DNA from: JACCTU01 sp963769665
GTDB taxonomy: Bacteria; Actinomycetota; Thermoleophilia; Gaiellales; Gaiellaceae
Assembly: GCA_963769665.1 (NCBI GenBank)
Contig: CAVYMQ010000003.1
Span: forward strand, 1,984,001-2,048,000
Direction: 5' to 3'
DNA: 64,000 bases
The position numbers were made by a program, and so were the translations under genes. This document shows positions 41,632 to 50,529 of this stretch, one piece after another. The notes under the pieces were generated by a model. The model made no database searches, was not told the origin of the DNA, and saw nothing but the letters and a program-made list of their open reading frames with translations. Within the stretch, counting starts at the first letter, position 1. Every line of letters begins with the position of its first letter.

Positions 41632-42036
41632 ATGCCGACCCGCAAGCAGCGGCGCCGTCAGGCGAAGGCCAAGCGCCACGAGTACGAGTACGTCTACGTC
41701 GACGAGGAAGGCAACGAGGTCGAGGTCGCCGAGGACGACGTGAAGGCCGAGCGCACCGCCTCGCGCAACGGCCGCGCGAAGCCGAACCCGCGCGCTGCGC
41801 GTGGCGCACGCGTGCAGCCGCCGTCCTGGAGTCGAGTGGCGAAGCGCGGCCTGATCTTCGCTCCGCTGATGTTCGTCACCGTGTATCTCACGAGCAGCGA
41901 CGCGACCCTCCTCCAGCAAGGGCTCACCGCGCTCTGGCTGTTGGCGATCTTCCTGCCGTTCAGCTACTTCATGGACTCGTTCATGTACAAGCGCTACCTG
42001 AAGCGCACCGGCGAAGCGCCGCCCGCGAAGCGCTAG
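41632..42036 (+). CDS. Small membrane protein with charged N-terminus
   Basis: Protein of 134 residues: basic/acidic N-terminal 70 residues (RKQRRRQAKAKRHEYEYVYVDEE), then two TM helices (about 75-91 and 100-119) and a basic tail. Proteins of this shape are common in Actinobacteria; no function is assigned. A TAGGCT -10 (41618-41623) eight bases before the ATG indicates its own near-leaderless promoter after hutI. Confidence 0.7.
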   Translation: MPTRKQRRRQAKAKRHEYEYVYVDEEGNEVEVAEDDVKAERTASRNGRAKPNPRAARGARVQPPSWSRVAKRGLIFAPLMFVTVYLTSSDATLLQQGLTALWLLAIFLPFSYFMDSFMYKRYLKRTGEAPPAKR

Positions 42037-42368
42037 CGCGTACCGCGGTAGTGCCCGGCGCCGGGCCAGGGAGCCAGCACGAGCAGCAACCTCGCCCCTG
42101 ACTCGCTCGAGACCGAGTGCCGCTCGTCGGGGTCGAACCTGAGCACCGTTCCCGGGCCGGCCGACACGCGCTCCGCGCCCGCCTCGACCTCCACACCCCC
42201 GTCGACCACGACGAGCATCGCGGCCTCCTTGACCTGGTGGTCGCCGAGCCGCTGTCCGGGCTTGAGGCCGATCAGGACCGCCCGCGCCTCCCCGTCCTCG
42301 GAGTGCAGGACGACCGGCGAGCGGCTTCCCTCGGGCGTGTCGATCTCCATCAGGTTCCAGCTCTGCAC
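42033..42368 (-). CDS. Small cupin protein
   Basis: Single cupin barrel of 111 residues: LKPGQRLGDHQVKEAAMLVVVDGGVEVEAG and GTVLRFDPDERHSVSSE are the two cupin motifs, with metal-ligand-like H43, E48 and H84. The role is unknown. GTG start with TAGGAT eight bases upstream; divergent from the MBL-hisS-aspS operon and overlapping the small membrane protein gene by four bases at its end. Confidence 0.75.
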   Translation of the reverse strand: MQSWNLMEIDTPEGSRSPVVLHSEDGEARAVLIGLKPGQRLGDHQVKEAAMLVVVDGGVEVEAGAERVSAGPGTVLRFDPDERHSVSSESGARLLLVLAPWPGAGHYRGTR

Positions 42369-42376
42369 GGCGAAAG

Positions 42377-42399
42377 ATCCTAACCGCCCCGAGTAGACT
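42377..42399. promoter_or_regulatory. Divergent -10 boxes of cupin and MBL-hisS-aspS genes
   Basis: TAGGAT on the minus strand (42382-42377) precedes the cupin GTG by eight bases; TAGACT on the plus strand (42394-42399) precedes the MBL ATG by ten. With 41 bases between the starts, both mRNAs should have very short or no leaders. Confidence 0.5.
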
Positions 42400-42409
42400 C
42401 AACGCCCCG

Positions 42410-43048
42410 ATGGCGCTCGCAGTCGACATGTACCAGCTCGGCCCGATCGGCACGAATTGCTACGTCGTCCGAACCGACGAGGGTGCGCGGGACGCCGTCG
42501 TCGTCGATCCGGGGGGCGAGGCGGAGCGGCTCACGGCCGATTTGGCGCGCAGCGGCAGCTCGTGCGCGGCGATCGTGCTCACCCACACGCACTTCGACCA
42601 TCTCGGCGGTGTGGCGGACCTCGCCGAAGCCACGGGCGCGCCCGTCTACGTCTCCCCGGCCGCGGTCGGTGGGCTGGAGAGCCCGTTCTCGCCGGCCGGG
42701 TTCGAGGTGCGCGGCTTCGAGGGAGCACGCCTCGTGACGGGTGGAGACACCGTCGAGCTCGCGGGGATCGGGTTCGACGTCCTCGACGTCCCGGGACACG
42801 CTCCCGGACACCTTTCCTATTACGCGGACGGGAGCCTCTTCTCGGGCGACGTCCTGTTCGCCGGCGGCGTCGGCCGCGTCGACCTCACCGGCGGGGACTG
42901 GGACACGCTGCTCGACTCGATTCGACTGCTCACCGAGCGGTATCCACCGGAGACGGTCGTGTACTCCGGCCACGGCGCCGCGACGACGCTCGGCGCCGAG
43001 CTCGCGCGCAATCCCTTCCTCGCAGAGCTGCGCTCCGCCTCCCAGTGA
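42410..43048 (+). CDS. MBL-fold hydrolase, glyoxalase II-like
   Basis: Metallo-beta-lactamase-fold protein of 212 residues with HTHFDHLGG, VPGHAPGHLSYY, LFSGDVLF and a last GHGAATTLGAE, i.e. the H-x-H-x-D-H and following His/Asp ligands of the glyoxalase II/hydroxyacylglutathione-hydrolase group. In actinobacteria this gene commonly precedes hisS; the substrate may be a thioester or mycothiol-linked compound. The last four bases overlap the hisS GTG. Confidence 0.9.
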   Translation: MALAVDMYQLGPIGTNCYVVRTDEGARDAVVVDPGGEAERLTADLARSGSSCAAIVLTHTHFDHLGGVADLAEATGAPVYVSPAAVGGLESPFSPAGFEVRGFEGARLVTGGDTVELAGIGFDVLDVPGHAPGHLSYYADGSLFSGDVLFAGGVGRVDLTGGDWDTLLDSIRLLTERYPPETVVYSGHGAATTLGAELARNPFLAELRSASQ

Positions 43049-44274
43049 AGTTCCAGGCGCCGCGCGGGACCCACGACGTCCTCCCGTCGGAGCAGCCGCT
43101 CTGGCAGCTCGCGACGGGCACGCTCGCTGAGGTGGCCGAGACGTACGGCTACGGCCGGATCGTCACGCCGGTGTTCGAGGACGCCGACCTCTTCCTCCGG
43201 ACCTCGGGCGAAGGCTCCGATCTCGTTCAGAAGGAGATGTACGTCTTCGAGGATCGCGGCGGTCGGACGCTCGCGCTTCGACCCGAAGCTACCGCGCCGA
43301 TCTGCCGCGCGTATCTGGAGCACGGTCTGCACCGCGAGCCGCAGCCGGTCAAGGTCTACACCCAGGCCACGATGTACCGATACGCGGCGCCGCAGAAGGG
43401 CCGCTTCCGCGAGCACTGGCAGCAATCGGTCGAGGCGATCGGGAGCGATGATCCCGCGCTCGACGCCGAGATCATCCACCTCTACCACGAGGTCCTGCGC
43501 CGGCTCGGAGTGACGCAGTGGGAGCTCCGGCTGAACTCGATCGGAGACCAGAACTGCCGGCCCGCGTACGTCGAACAGCTTGTCGAGTGGCTCGACGCAA
43601 ACGATTCGGCGCTCGACGACGAGGCACGCCAGAAGCGCGGCACCAGTCCGCTGCGCGTGTTCGACGTCAAGGATCCGGACGTTCGCGCGGCGCTCAGCGA
43701 CGCGCCGAAGATCGGTGACTCGCTCTGCGACGCGTGCCGTGAGCATTTCGAGGAAGTGCGCCGCTACCTCGACACGCTTGGCGTCTCGTACACGCTCGAC
43801 GCGACGCTTGTCCGCGGCCTGGACTACTACACGCGCACGACGTTCGAGTTCGTCGGTCCGGACGAAGGCGCGCAGTCGACGATCTGCGGCGGCGGCCGCT
43901 ACGACGGGCTGATCGAGGAGCTCGGAGGACCACCGACGCCGGGGATCGGTTTTGGAGCGGGCGTCGAGCGCCTCGTGCTGGCGCTCGAGCACGAGGGCAT
44001 CACCGCTCCGCCCCGAGGGCTCGACCTCTTCTTCCTGATCGAGCCCGAGGCGGATCGAGCGGCAGCGCTCGCCGAGCTCGCAAAGCTGCGCGCGGCGGGG
44101 GTCTCGTGCGACGCGGACTACGCCAGGCGCTCGCTCAAGGGTCAGCGCACGCAGCTCGCGCGTTCGGGCGCGCGAGGGTTCGTCCACGTTCGCGCAGACG
44201 GCGCGACGATCAAGCGCGGCGACGACGAACAAGACGTTCCCGTCGAGAAGGTCGCGGCTACGGTGCTCGCGTGA
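43045..44274 (+). CDS. hisS: Histidyl-tRNA synthetase
   Basis: Class II synthetase of 409 residues. Begins at KFQAPRGTHDVLPSEQPLW (GTG 43045, overlapping the MBL stop). Motif 2 is YTQATMYRYAAPQKGRFREHWQ, the histidine motif LVRGLDYYTRTTFE, motif 3 GFGAGVERLVLALE, followed by the C-terminal anticodon domain. The frame is open far upstream but that part is an MBL shadow. Second gene of the operon. Confidence 0.97.
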   Translation: MKFQAPRGTHDVLPSEQPLWQLATGTLAEVAETYGYGRIVTPVFEDADLFLRTSGEGSDLVQKEMYVFEDRGGRTLALRPEATAPICRAYLEHGLHREPQPVKVYTQATMYRYAAPQKGRFREHWQQSVEAIGSDDPALDAEIIHLYHEVLRRLGVTQWELRLNSIGDQNCRPAYVEQLVEWLDANDSALDDEARQKRGTSPLRVFDVKDPDVRAALSDAPKIGDSLCDACREHFEEVRRYLDTLGVSYTLDATLVRGLDYYTRTTFEFVGPDEGAQSTICGGGRYDGLIEELGGPPTPGIGFGAGVERLVLALEHEGITAPPRGLDLFFLIEPEADRAAALAELAKLRAAGVSCDADYARRSLKGQRTQLARSGARGFVHVRADGATIKRGDDEQDVPVEKVAATVLA

Positions 44275-46013
44275 ACGAGTGGCGCGACACGTACTGCGGC
44301 AACGTCACCGCAGAGCACGTCGGGCAGCGGCTGACCCTCGCCGGGTGGACAGCGCGCCGGCGGGATCACGGCGGCCTCGTCTTCATCGACCTGCGAGACC
44401 ACACTGGGCTCGTCCAGCTCGTCGTCAACCCGGACCGCGCCGCCGCGGCAGCCGCGGTCGCCCACGACGTCCGCAGCGAGTTCGTCCTCCGCGCGCGGGG
44501 CGAGGTCGTCCGTCGAGCCCCCGACGCCGTCAACCCGAACCTGCCGACCGGCGAGATCGAGGTCCAGGTCGACGAGCTCGAGATCGTCTCCCGCTCCGAC
44601 CCGCTGCCCTTCCAGCTCGACGAGGAAAACGTCGACGAGAACGTGCGGCTGCGCTACCGCTACCTCGACCTTCGGCGCGAGCGGATGCAGCGGAACATGC
44701 GGCTCTCGGCGAGCGTGATCGCGTCGATCCGGCGCACGATGGACGAGCAGGGCTTCATCGACGTCTGGACTCCGAGCATGACCCGCGGCACGCCCGAAGG
44801 GGCGCGCGACTTCCTCGTTCCGGTCCGCCTGCAGCCCGGCAAGTTCTTCGCGCTCGCGCAGTCGCCGCAGCTCTTCAAGCAGCTGTTCATGGTCGGCGGG
44901 CTCGATCGCTACTACCAGATCGCAACCTGCTGGCGAGACGAGGATCTCCGCGCCGACCGACAGTTCGAGTTCCGTCAGCTTGACCTCGAGCTCGCGTTCC
45001 CGGTTCGCGAAGACGTGCTGGAGGTGCTCGAACGCGTCGTCGTCGCGGCGTTCGAAGCATCGGGCAGGACGCCGCCGGCGCGTCCGTTCCCGCGGCTCGG
45101 GTATGCCGAGTCGATGCTCCGCTACGGGACCGACAAGCCCGACGTGCGCTTCGGGCTCGAGATCCAAGACGCGACGGAGATCACGCGCGGATCCGAGTTC
45201 GGCGTCTTCGCGGGCGCGCCGGTCGTCCGCTACCTCGTCGCGCCGCGTGCGTTTTCACGCGCGGAGCTCGGGCGCCTCGAGGAGTTCGCGAAGGAGTGGG
45301 GTGCAAAGGGGCTCGCGTACCTCGTGGTCGACGAGTCGGGCGAGGTGCGCTCGCCGATCGCGAAGTTCCTCTCGGAGAACGAGCTGGAAGCCTTCCGTGC
45401 GCCCCCCGGCTCGACCGTACTCTTCGTCGCCGACACCGAGCCCATGGTCGAGCGCGTGCTCGGTGCGCTGCGTTCGCACCTCGGCGCCGAGCTCGAACTG
45501 ATCGACGACACGCACGAGGCGTTCCTCTGGGTCCTCGACTTCCCCCTCTTCCTGCACGACGACGAGTCCGGGCAGTGGACGTTCGTCCATCACCCCTTCA
45601 CCGCGCCCACGCCCGAGCACGAGGACCTGATCGAGAGCGATCCCGGCTCGGCGCTCAGCCAGCACTACGACCTGATCTGGAACGGCTGGGAGCTCGGCTC
45701 GGGGTCGATCAGGATCCACCGCAGCGAGGTGCAGGAGCGGGTCTTCCGGGCGATGGGCATGTCCGACGAGGAGGCACAGGCGAAGTTCGGCTGGTTCCTC
45801 AACGCCCTTCGGATGGGCGCGCCTCCGCACGGCGGCTTCGCGCTCGGGATCGAGCGGTTCGTCGCCCTGATGGCCGGCGAATCGAACATCCGCGAGGTGA
45901 TCGCCTACCCGAAGACGGCAAGTGGGTCCGATCCGCTGACGGGGGCGCCGACCCCGATCCCGCAGGAAGTTCTCTCCGAACTCGGAATCAAGGTGAAGAC
46001 GGACCCGATTTAA
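44271..46013 (+). CDS. aspS: Aspartyl-tRNA synthetase
   Basis: Class IIb synthetase of 580 residues: OB anticodon domain (GWTARRRDHGGLVFIDLRD), catalytic motif 2 QIATCWRDEDLRADRQFEFR and motif 3 GFALGIERFVALM, plus the bacterial GAD insert with LFLHDDESGQWTFVHHPFTAP. GTG start overlaps the hisS stop. Whether it is discriminating or also charges tRNA-Asn cannot be told here. Last gene of the operon. Confidence 0.97.
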   Translation: MNEWRDTYCGNVTAEHVGQRLTLAGWTARRRDHGGLVFIDLRDHTGLVQLVVNPDRAAAAAAVAHDVRSEFVLRARGEVVRRAPDAVNPNLPTGEIEVQVDELEIVSRSDPLPFQLDEENVDENVRLRYRYLDLRRERMQRNMRLSASVIASIRRTMDEQGFIDVWTPSMTRGTPEGARDFLVPVRLQPGKFFALAQSPQLFKQLFMVGGLDRYYQIATCWRDEDLRADRQFEFRQLDLELAFPVREDVLEVLERVVVAAFEASGRTPPARPFPRLGYAESMLRYGTDKPDVRFGLEIQDATEITRGSEFGVFAGAPVVRYLVAPRAFSRAELGRLEEFAKEWGAKGLAYLVVDESGEVRSPIAKFLSENELEAFRAPPGSTVLFVADTEPMVERVLGALRSHLGAELELIDDTHEAFLWVLDFPLFLHDDESGQWTFVHHPFTAPTPEHEDLIESDPGSALSQHYDLIWNGWELGSGSIRIHRSEVQERVFRAMGMSDEEAQAKFGWFLNALRMGAPPHGGFALGIERFVALMAGESNIREVIAYPKTASGSDPLTGAPTPIPQEVLSELGIKVKTDPI

Positions 46014-46100
46014 GTCTTTTCGTCGGTCTCGCCGATAGAAAGGTCATACTTTGGGACTGCCGTCAACGGTCACCGTGAAGCGAAGGAGCGAGAGAGCAAG

Positions 46101-46997
46101 ATGTCCACACCGCAGGATCCCGGCCGCGCGGCCGCATCGCCGGCGCTGACGTCGCTGCCTCGGGTGGAGGACCTCCCGCAGGCTCCGGGCGGCGGCTACG
46201 ACGCCGACCGGGTTCGGGACGCGTTCGATGCGTTCCGCCGCCACTCCGCCCAGCTCCAGGCGCAACTCCGCGTGCTGCAGGCCGCGAGCCGGACCGGCAG
46301 CAACGTCGAGCCGACCGGTCACGCGGTCCGCATGGACGCCCTCCACCTGATCCGCTCCGCCGCCGAGTTCGCCGACACGCTCGAGAGCGACGCCCAGCAG
46401 GCGTCCTCGAATCAGCTGGCCCGGACCGAGGAAGAGGTTTCGAGGCGTCAGCGCGAGCTCCAGGACCGCGAGAACGAGATCGAGCGCTACCGGCAGGAGT
46501 CGGAGCGCCAGCGCGCCGAGATCACGAACGCCGCCCGGAACGAGGCGCGCGAGCTGGTCCAGAACTCACAACGCGACGCGTCCCAGGAGGTTCGCGAGGC
46601 CGAGGCGCGCGCCACGAGGCTCGTCGAGCAGGCACGCCACCAGGCGACCGAGCTCACGAACGCTGCCCGTGCCGAGGTCGAGCAGACGCTCGAGTGGGCG
46701 CGCGCCCAGGCCGCGACGATCATGGCCCGCGCACAGCAGGGAGCCGAGCAGTTCCTGGCCTCCGCCGGCCTCGGCGAGTCCGAGATCGCTCGCGTCGCCG
46801 AGTCGATCGTGCGCGCCGCCGACAACGAGTCCGGGGCCGGCAGGCAGCCCGGGTCGATGCCGTCGACGGAGCCCGACAATCCGCAGCCCAGCGGACCGAT
46901 CCCGGTGCGGCCCTCATCGCGCAAGCCCGACGACGAGCCCGCGTCGCCCAAGACGCGGCCCGCCGACGACGGCGAGCGCGAAGAGCCGAAGCCCTAG
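46101..46997 (+). CDS. Coiled-coil protein, DivIVA-like in style
   Basis: Protein of 298 residues: an N-terminal region with VRDAFDAFRRHSAQLQAQLRVLQAA (about 40-70), a long coiled coil (about 85-215) with AAR/EAR heptads (ARNEARELVQNSQRDASQEV) and a proline-rich, acidic C-terminal tail. No membrane segment. The shape resembles DivIVA/Wag31 or F0-b-type scaffolds, but no diagnostic motif is present. It precedes two envelope genes on the same strand, so a role in envelope or polar growth is possible. Confidence 0.65.
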   Translation: MSTPQDPGRAAASPALTSLPRVEDLPQAPGGGYDADRVRDAFDAFRRHSAQLQAQLRVLQAASRTGSNVEPTGHAVRMDALHLIRSAAEFADTLESDAQQASSNQLARTEEEVSRRQRELQDRENEIERYRQESERQRAEITNAARNEARELVQNSQRDASQEVREAEARATRLVEQARHQATELTNAARAEVEQTLEWARAQAATIMARAQQGAEQFLASAGLGESEIARVAESIVRAADNESGAGRQPGSMPSTEPDNPQPSGPIPVRPSSRKPDDEPASPKTRPADDGEREEPKP

Positions 46998-47003
46998 CGC
47001 GCC

Positions 47004-47783
47004 ATGAGCCGGCGGGTGTTCGGGCCGCGATTCGTCGTCGAGGCGATCTTCCTCGCCGTCGTCGCGCTCGTCGCCGGGTTCGCCGGCCTCGAGTGGACGG
47101 CGATCGTGCTCGTGATGGTGCTCGCGTACCTGCTCGTGGTCGTGTTCGACGTCGCCGTCTCCAGGACGGGTGCGTGGCCCGGAAAGGGCGCTGTGAGTCG
47201 TCGTCGCGAACGCGGCGACGAGCCCGCGGTTGCTCTCTCGCCGCCGGTCGAGCTCGAGCCGAGGCACGTGCACGTGGTGCCGCGCGATCCCGAGCCCAGC
47301 GAGCAGCCCGTCCTCGCCCGGGTCCCGGACCCGATCCCCGAGCCGGAGCTCGAGCCGGAGCCTGCGCCGGAGCCGATCTCGCCGGCCGACGAGATCGAGC
47401 TCGTCGAGGTCCCGCCGGAGCCCGAGCCTGAGCCTGAGCCCGAGCCGGAACCTGAGCCGGAGCCCGAGCCGGAACCTGAGCCGGAGCCCGAGCCGCCGCA
47501 GCTCGAGGTCGTTCCCGAGCCCGAGCCAGAACCAGAGCCGGAACCGGAACCGGAGCTGCCGCGCGTCGTGACGCTGCCGTTCTCGGGCACGCCGCGAGAG
47601 TGGAACGTGTGGGAGCTCGAGCGGCTCGCGCGAGCGAACAGCGGTGGAGACATGGCGAGAGACGAAGAGCTCTCGTATCTGCTCGTCTACCTGCGCGGGT
47701 TCGCGACTCCCGAGGGAACCCTGTCGGTGGACTTCGACGACCTCGTGCGCGAGTCGTTCGGCCCGCTGCTCGTGGCCCGGTGA
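47004..47783 (+). CDS. Membrane protein with long Pro-Glu repeat
   Basis: Protein of 259 residues: two N-terminal TM helices (about 10-30 and 32-50), then a cytoplasmic or wall-facing tail with PEPEPEPE runs at about 128-185 and a C-terminal region (TPREWNVWELERLARANSGG) forming a helical domain. The repeat is (E/P)-rich and low complexity, like TonB/wall-spanning linkers. It follows the coiled-coil gene by six bases and overlaps the next gene by four, so it is in an operon with an RlpA-like protein. Confidence 0.7.
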   Translation: MSRRVFGPRFVVEAIFLAVVALVAGFAGLEWTAIVLVMVLAYLLVVVFDVAVSRTGAWPGKGAVSRRRERGDEPAVALSPPVELEPRHVHVVPRDPEPSEQPVLARVPDPIPEPELEPEPAPEPISPADEIELVEVPPEPEPEPEPEPEPEPEPEPEPEPEPEPPQLEVVPEPEPEPEPEPEPELPRVVTLPFSGTPREWNVWELERLARANSGGDMARDEELSYLLVYLRGFATPEGTLSVDFDDLVRESFGPLLVAR

Positions 47784-48208
47784 GCAGGCACGGCCTCGCG
47801 CGGCGGGGTCTCGCACTCGGCGCAGTGGCGCTCCTGGGAGGCGTCCTCGCCTTTGCCGCGGCCTCCTGGGGTGGAGAGGACACCGCGAGCACGCAGCCGG
47901 AGGCGCGCCCGGTGCCGGTTCCGGGCTCCGGCTGGTACCGCGCGCTTGCCGCGCCGTACCCCGCGAGCACGACCAGGGCACGAACCTCGTGCGGCCAGCG
48001 GCTCGGCCCCCAGACGCTCGGGGTCGCGCATCCCGTCTTGCCGTGCGGCGTGAAGCTCTACATCTCGTACGGCGACAAGCTCGTCCTGACCCAGGTCGTC
48101 GACCGCGGCCCGGGCGCCCCGGGGCGCGACTTCGACCTCACACGCGCGCTTGCCGCGAGGCTCGGCCTGGAGGGCACGCAGCAGATCCGCTGGCGCTACG
48201 CGCGCTAG
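47780..48208 (+). CDS. RlpA/3D-like double-psi beta-barrel protein
   Basis: Secreted protein of 142 residues. TM/signal (about 8-28), short linker, then a double-psi barrel domain with ASTTRARTSCGQRLGPQTLGVAHPVLPCGVKL and VDRGPGAPGRDFDLTRALAARLGL, the RlpA/expansin-like motif; the terminal D-L-T-R-A-L-A is its signature helix. The usual catalytic Asp of lytic enzymes appears as RDFDLT. A cell-wall-acting function is likely. GTG start overlaps the upstream stop codon. Confidence 0.75.
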   Translation: MSRHGLARRGLALGAVALLGGVLAFAAASWGGEDTASTQPEARPVPVPGSGWYRALAAPYPASTTRARTSCGQRLGPQTLGVAHPVLPCGVKLYISYGDKLVLTQVVDRGPGAPGRDFDLTRALAARLGLEGTQQIRWRYAR

Positions 48209-48402
48209 CTAGCATGCGCGGGCCTCGCCTTCTCGCCCATGATCTGGTTCGCCCACGTGGCGAGTCAGATTTGTCGTTAAAGAACCAACACCGCTGAACA
48301 AGGGAGCGTTCGTTCGGTAGCGGCACGGGATGTGTCATGCGCCGACACCGCACCCACCTGGCTTGCCAGGTTCATTACGGCCATGGGCGGGAGGCGAGGC
48401 GC

Positions 48403-48414
48403 TACGGTGGGCGG
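48403..48414 (+). promoter_or_regulatory. Leaderless promoter -10 for mnmA
   Basis: TACGGT (48403-48408) ends six bases before the mnmA ATG. The preceding 48209-48402 holds a small ACCTGG/CCAGGT hairpin (48356-48371) and no gene. Confidence 0.55.
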
Positions 48415-49671
48415 ATGATCGAGCTCGTCGGAGACTCGTCGCGTGACGGCGAATGGGCACTCGTCAGGCTTCGCGTCGACGGCGACACGATCGTCGAAGC
48501 TGATGCGCCGGGCCTTTCCCGGAACCTCGAAGGGCTGACCTTGCTCGAGGCTGCGGCGGTCCCGGGAGAGACGCTCGCTGCCGACGCGCTCGCGAACGCG
48601 ATCGGGGCGGTCGTCCGCGGGGCGCCGGAATCCCGTCGCGTCGCCGTGGCGATGAGCGGCGGGGTCGACAGCGCCGTCGCGCTGCTGCACGCGGGACCGT
48701 CAGCCGTTGGCGTGACGCTCAGGCTCTGGCTCGATCCGCAGGGGCCGAGCGCCGAGCGTGCGTGCTGCTCGCCCGACGCTGTCATCGCGGCCCGCGAGGC
48801 CTGCCATGCGCTTGGACGTCCGCACGTCACGCTCGACCTCCGGGAAGAATTCAGGCGCGCGATCGTCGAGCCATTCGTGCGCGGCTACGCGCGCGGGGAG
48901 ACGCCGAACCCCTGCATTGCGTGCAACGGAAGCTTCCGCTTCGCGGAGCTCCTCGCGTTCGCGGATCGCATCGGCGCATCGCGGCTCGCGACGGGTCACT
49001 ACGCGCGGATCGTGTCCCACCGAGGTCGGCTGCTGCTCGCACGTGCAGTCGACCGCGAGAAGGATCAGTCGTACATGCTCGGCCGGCTCGATCCGGCGTT
49101 TCTCGACAGGATCTGGTTCCCGCTCGGCGAGCAGACGAAGGCCGTGACGCGGGCCGAGGCGGAGGCTGCGGGGTTGTCGGCTGCGGGACGCGCCGAGAGC
49201 CAGGAAGCCTGCTTTCTCGCCGGCGGCGACTACCGCTCCTTTCTCGAGCGCCGGGGGCTCAACGGCGACGGCCCGATCGTCGACGAGGAAGGACGCGAGC
49301 TCGGCAGGCACGCCGGGGTGTGGCGGTTCACGCCCGGCCAGCGCCGTGGCCTGGGCGTCTCATCGGCGGCTCCGCTCTACGCGCTCCGGACCGACGCGGC
49401 GACCTCGACGCTCGTGGTCGGACCCCGGGAGTCGCTCGCCACGACGAGCGTCTCGGCCCGCGGGCGGCTGTTCGTCGATGTCGAACGGGTCGAGGCGAAG
49501 CTGCGCTACCGCTCGCCCGCGGTGGCTGCCCGAGTGGTCTCCGGCGACCGTGGTTTCCGGCTCGAGCTCGACCAGCCGGCCTTCGCGGTCGCGGCCGGGC
49601 AGGCCGCCGTCCTGTACGAAGGCGACGCTGTCGTCGGGTCAGGGCTGATCACAAGCGCTCCTGACACCTAA
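48415..49671 (+). CDS. mnmA: tRNA-specific 2-thiouridylase with N-terminal extension
   Basis: tRNA U34 thiolation enzyme of 418 residues. PP-loop AMSGGVDSAVALL (about 79-91), catalytic Cys in NPCIACNGSF, second Cys in ESQEACFLAGGDYRSFL, and C-terminal barrel domains (FTPGQRRGLGVSS). Before the PP-loop there is an extra domain of about 75 residues (GEWALVRLRVDGDTIVEADAP to LANAIGAVV) not found in E. coli MnmA. ATG 48415 fits the -10; the open frame goes further upstream without coding character. Confidence 0.93.
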   Translation: MIELVGDSSRDGEWALVRLRVDGDTIVEADAPGLSRNLEGLTLLEAAAVPGETLAADALANAIGAVVRGAPESRRVAVAMSGGVDSAVALLHAGPSAVGVTLRLWLDPQGPSAERACCSPDAVIAAREACHALGRPHVTLDLREEFRRAIVEPFVRGYARGETPNPCIACNGSFRFAELLAFADRIGASRLATGHYARIVSHRGRLLLARAVDREKDQSYMLGRLDPAFLDRIWFPLGEQTKAVTRAEAEAAGLSAAGRAESQEACFLAGGDYRSFLERRGLNGDGPIVDEEGRELGRHAGVWRFTPGQRRGLGVSSAAPLYALRTDAATSTLVVGPRESLATTSVSARGRLFVDVERVEAKLRYRSPAVAARVVSGDRGFRLELDQPAFAVAAGQAAVLYEGDAVVGSGLITSAPDT

Positions 49672-49687
49672 GATCGCGTCCGTACAC

Positions 49688-50158
49688 GTGTCGCCATTCC
49701 TCGCCATCAGCTGGAACGACCTGGCCGACCTGGCTCTCGCCGTGTTTCTCTTCTCGGTCGGGCTCTCGCTCGCGTACGCGTTCATCCGCCTCGGCGGAAC
49801 TCTCGGGCGGGTTTCCTCGTTCATCAAGGGAACGCAGGAAGAGCTCCTGCCCGTGATCAACAAGACCGGGGGGACGGTGGACCGGGTGAACGCGCAGCTC
49901 GACAAGGTCGATCTCGTCACGGACAGCGCCGTCGACGCCGCGGACAGCGTCGACACCGCCGTACGTGCGGTGAGCTTCGCGATCCAGCGTCCCGTGCAGA
50001 AGATCGCCGGGCTTGCCGCGGGCATCGCCCACGGTTTCGCGGCTCTCCGGGTCGAGCGCGACGTCGGCAGCGCCGTGCAGCGGGCAAAGGAAGCCGCTGC
50101 GCGCCGCGAGGCCGAGCTCGCGGAGGAATTGCATCGCGTGGACAGCGAACGACCTTGA
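49688..50158 (+). CDS. DUF948-like single-TM protein
   Basis: Protein of 156 residues: one TM (about 10-32, ADLALAVFLFSVGLSLAYAF), then a helical tail of about 110 residues rich in NKTGGTVDRVNAQLDKVD and AVDAADSVDTAVRA, the DUF948 pattern. Such proteins are of unknown function and often sit near cell-wall or stress genes. GTG start; the stop codon overlaps the anti-sigma-like gene by four bases. Confidence 0.7.
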   Translation: MSPFLAISWNDLADLALAVFLFSVGLSLAYAFIRLGGTLGRVSSFIKGTQEELLPVINKTGGTVDRVNAQLDKVDLVTDSAVDAADSVDTAVRAVSFAIQRPVQKIAGLAAGIAHGFAALRVERDVGSAVQRAKEAAARREAELAEELHRVDSERP

Positions 50159-50529
50159 GCGCCGACGAGATCACGCTCCGCCTGCCGCGCGAGCGATCGT
50201 TCTTCGGTGTCGCGCACCTGGTGGTCGGCGGCCTCGCCGTGCGTCTCGACCTGAGCTTCGAGCAGCTCGAGGATCTGCAGGTCGCGTTGGGTGAGCTCCT
50301 CGACCAGCACGAGACGGAGCGCGAGATCACGGTCTCGGTCCGCGTGGAGGGCGAAACGATTCACGCCCTGGTCGGGCCGTTCGACGGAACCTTGGAGAAG
50401 GAGCTCGCCCGTGACTCGGGCGACTCCGTCGGCCTCCGGCGCGTGCTCGAGACCGTCGTCGACGGTATCGAGATCACGAACCGGGACGGTCAGCCGTGGG
50501 TCGAGCTGACGAAGGCGGTGCAGCGCTAG
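50155..50529 (+). CDS. RsbW-like anti-sigma protein, degenerate ATPase
   Basis: Protein of 124 residues with the order of an RsbW/SpoIIAB HATPase: FEQLEDLQVALGELLDQHE is the N-box helix region and LVGPFDG the G1-like loop, but the N-box Asn and the D-x-G-x-G of an active GHKL kinase are missing. It directly precedes a SigB-family sigma gene (one-base overlap), as rsbW precedes sigB, so sigma binding without kinase activity is likely. TTG start overlapping the upstream stop. Confidence 0.7.
   Translation: MSADEITLRLPRERSFFGVAHLVVGGLAVRLDLSFEQLEDLQVALGELLDQHETEREITVSVRVEGETIHALVGPFDGTLEKELARDSGDSVGLRRVLETVVDGIEITNRDGQPWVELTKAVQR

Noticed and set aside
47404..47560. GAGCCCGAGCC-type DNA repeats as a possible CRISPR array
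   Set aside because: The repeats are adjacent short units in frame, encoding Pro-Glu, with no spacers.
46720..47970. 416-codon and 355-codon minus-strand frames over the Pro-Glu repeat gene
   Set aside because: They result from the repeat (CCGGAGCC...) read in other frames; low-complexity Gly/Ser/Arg translations.
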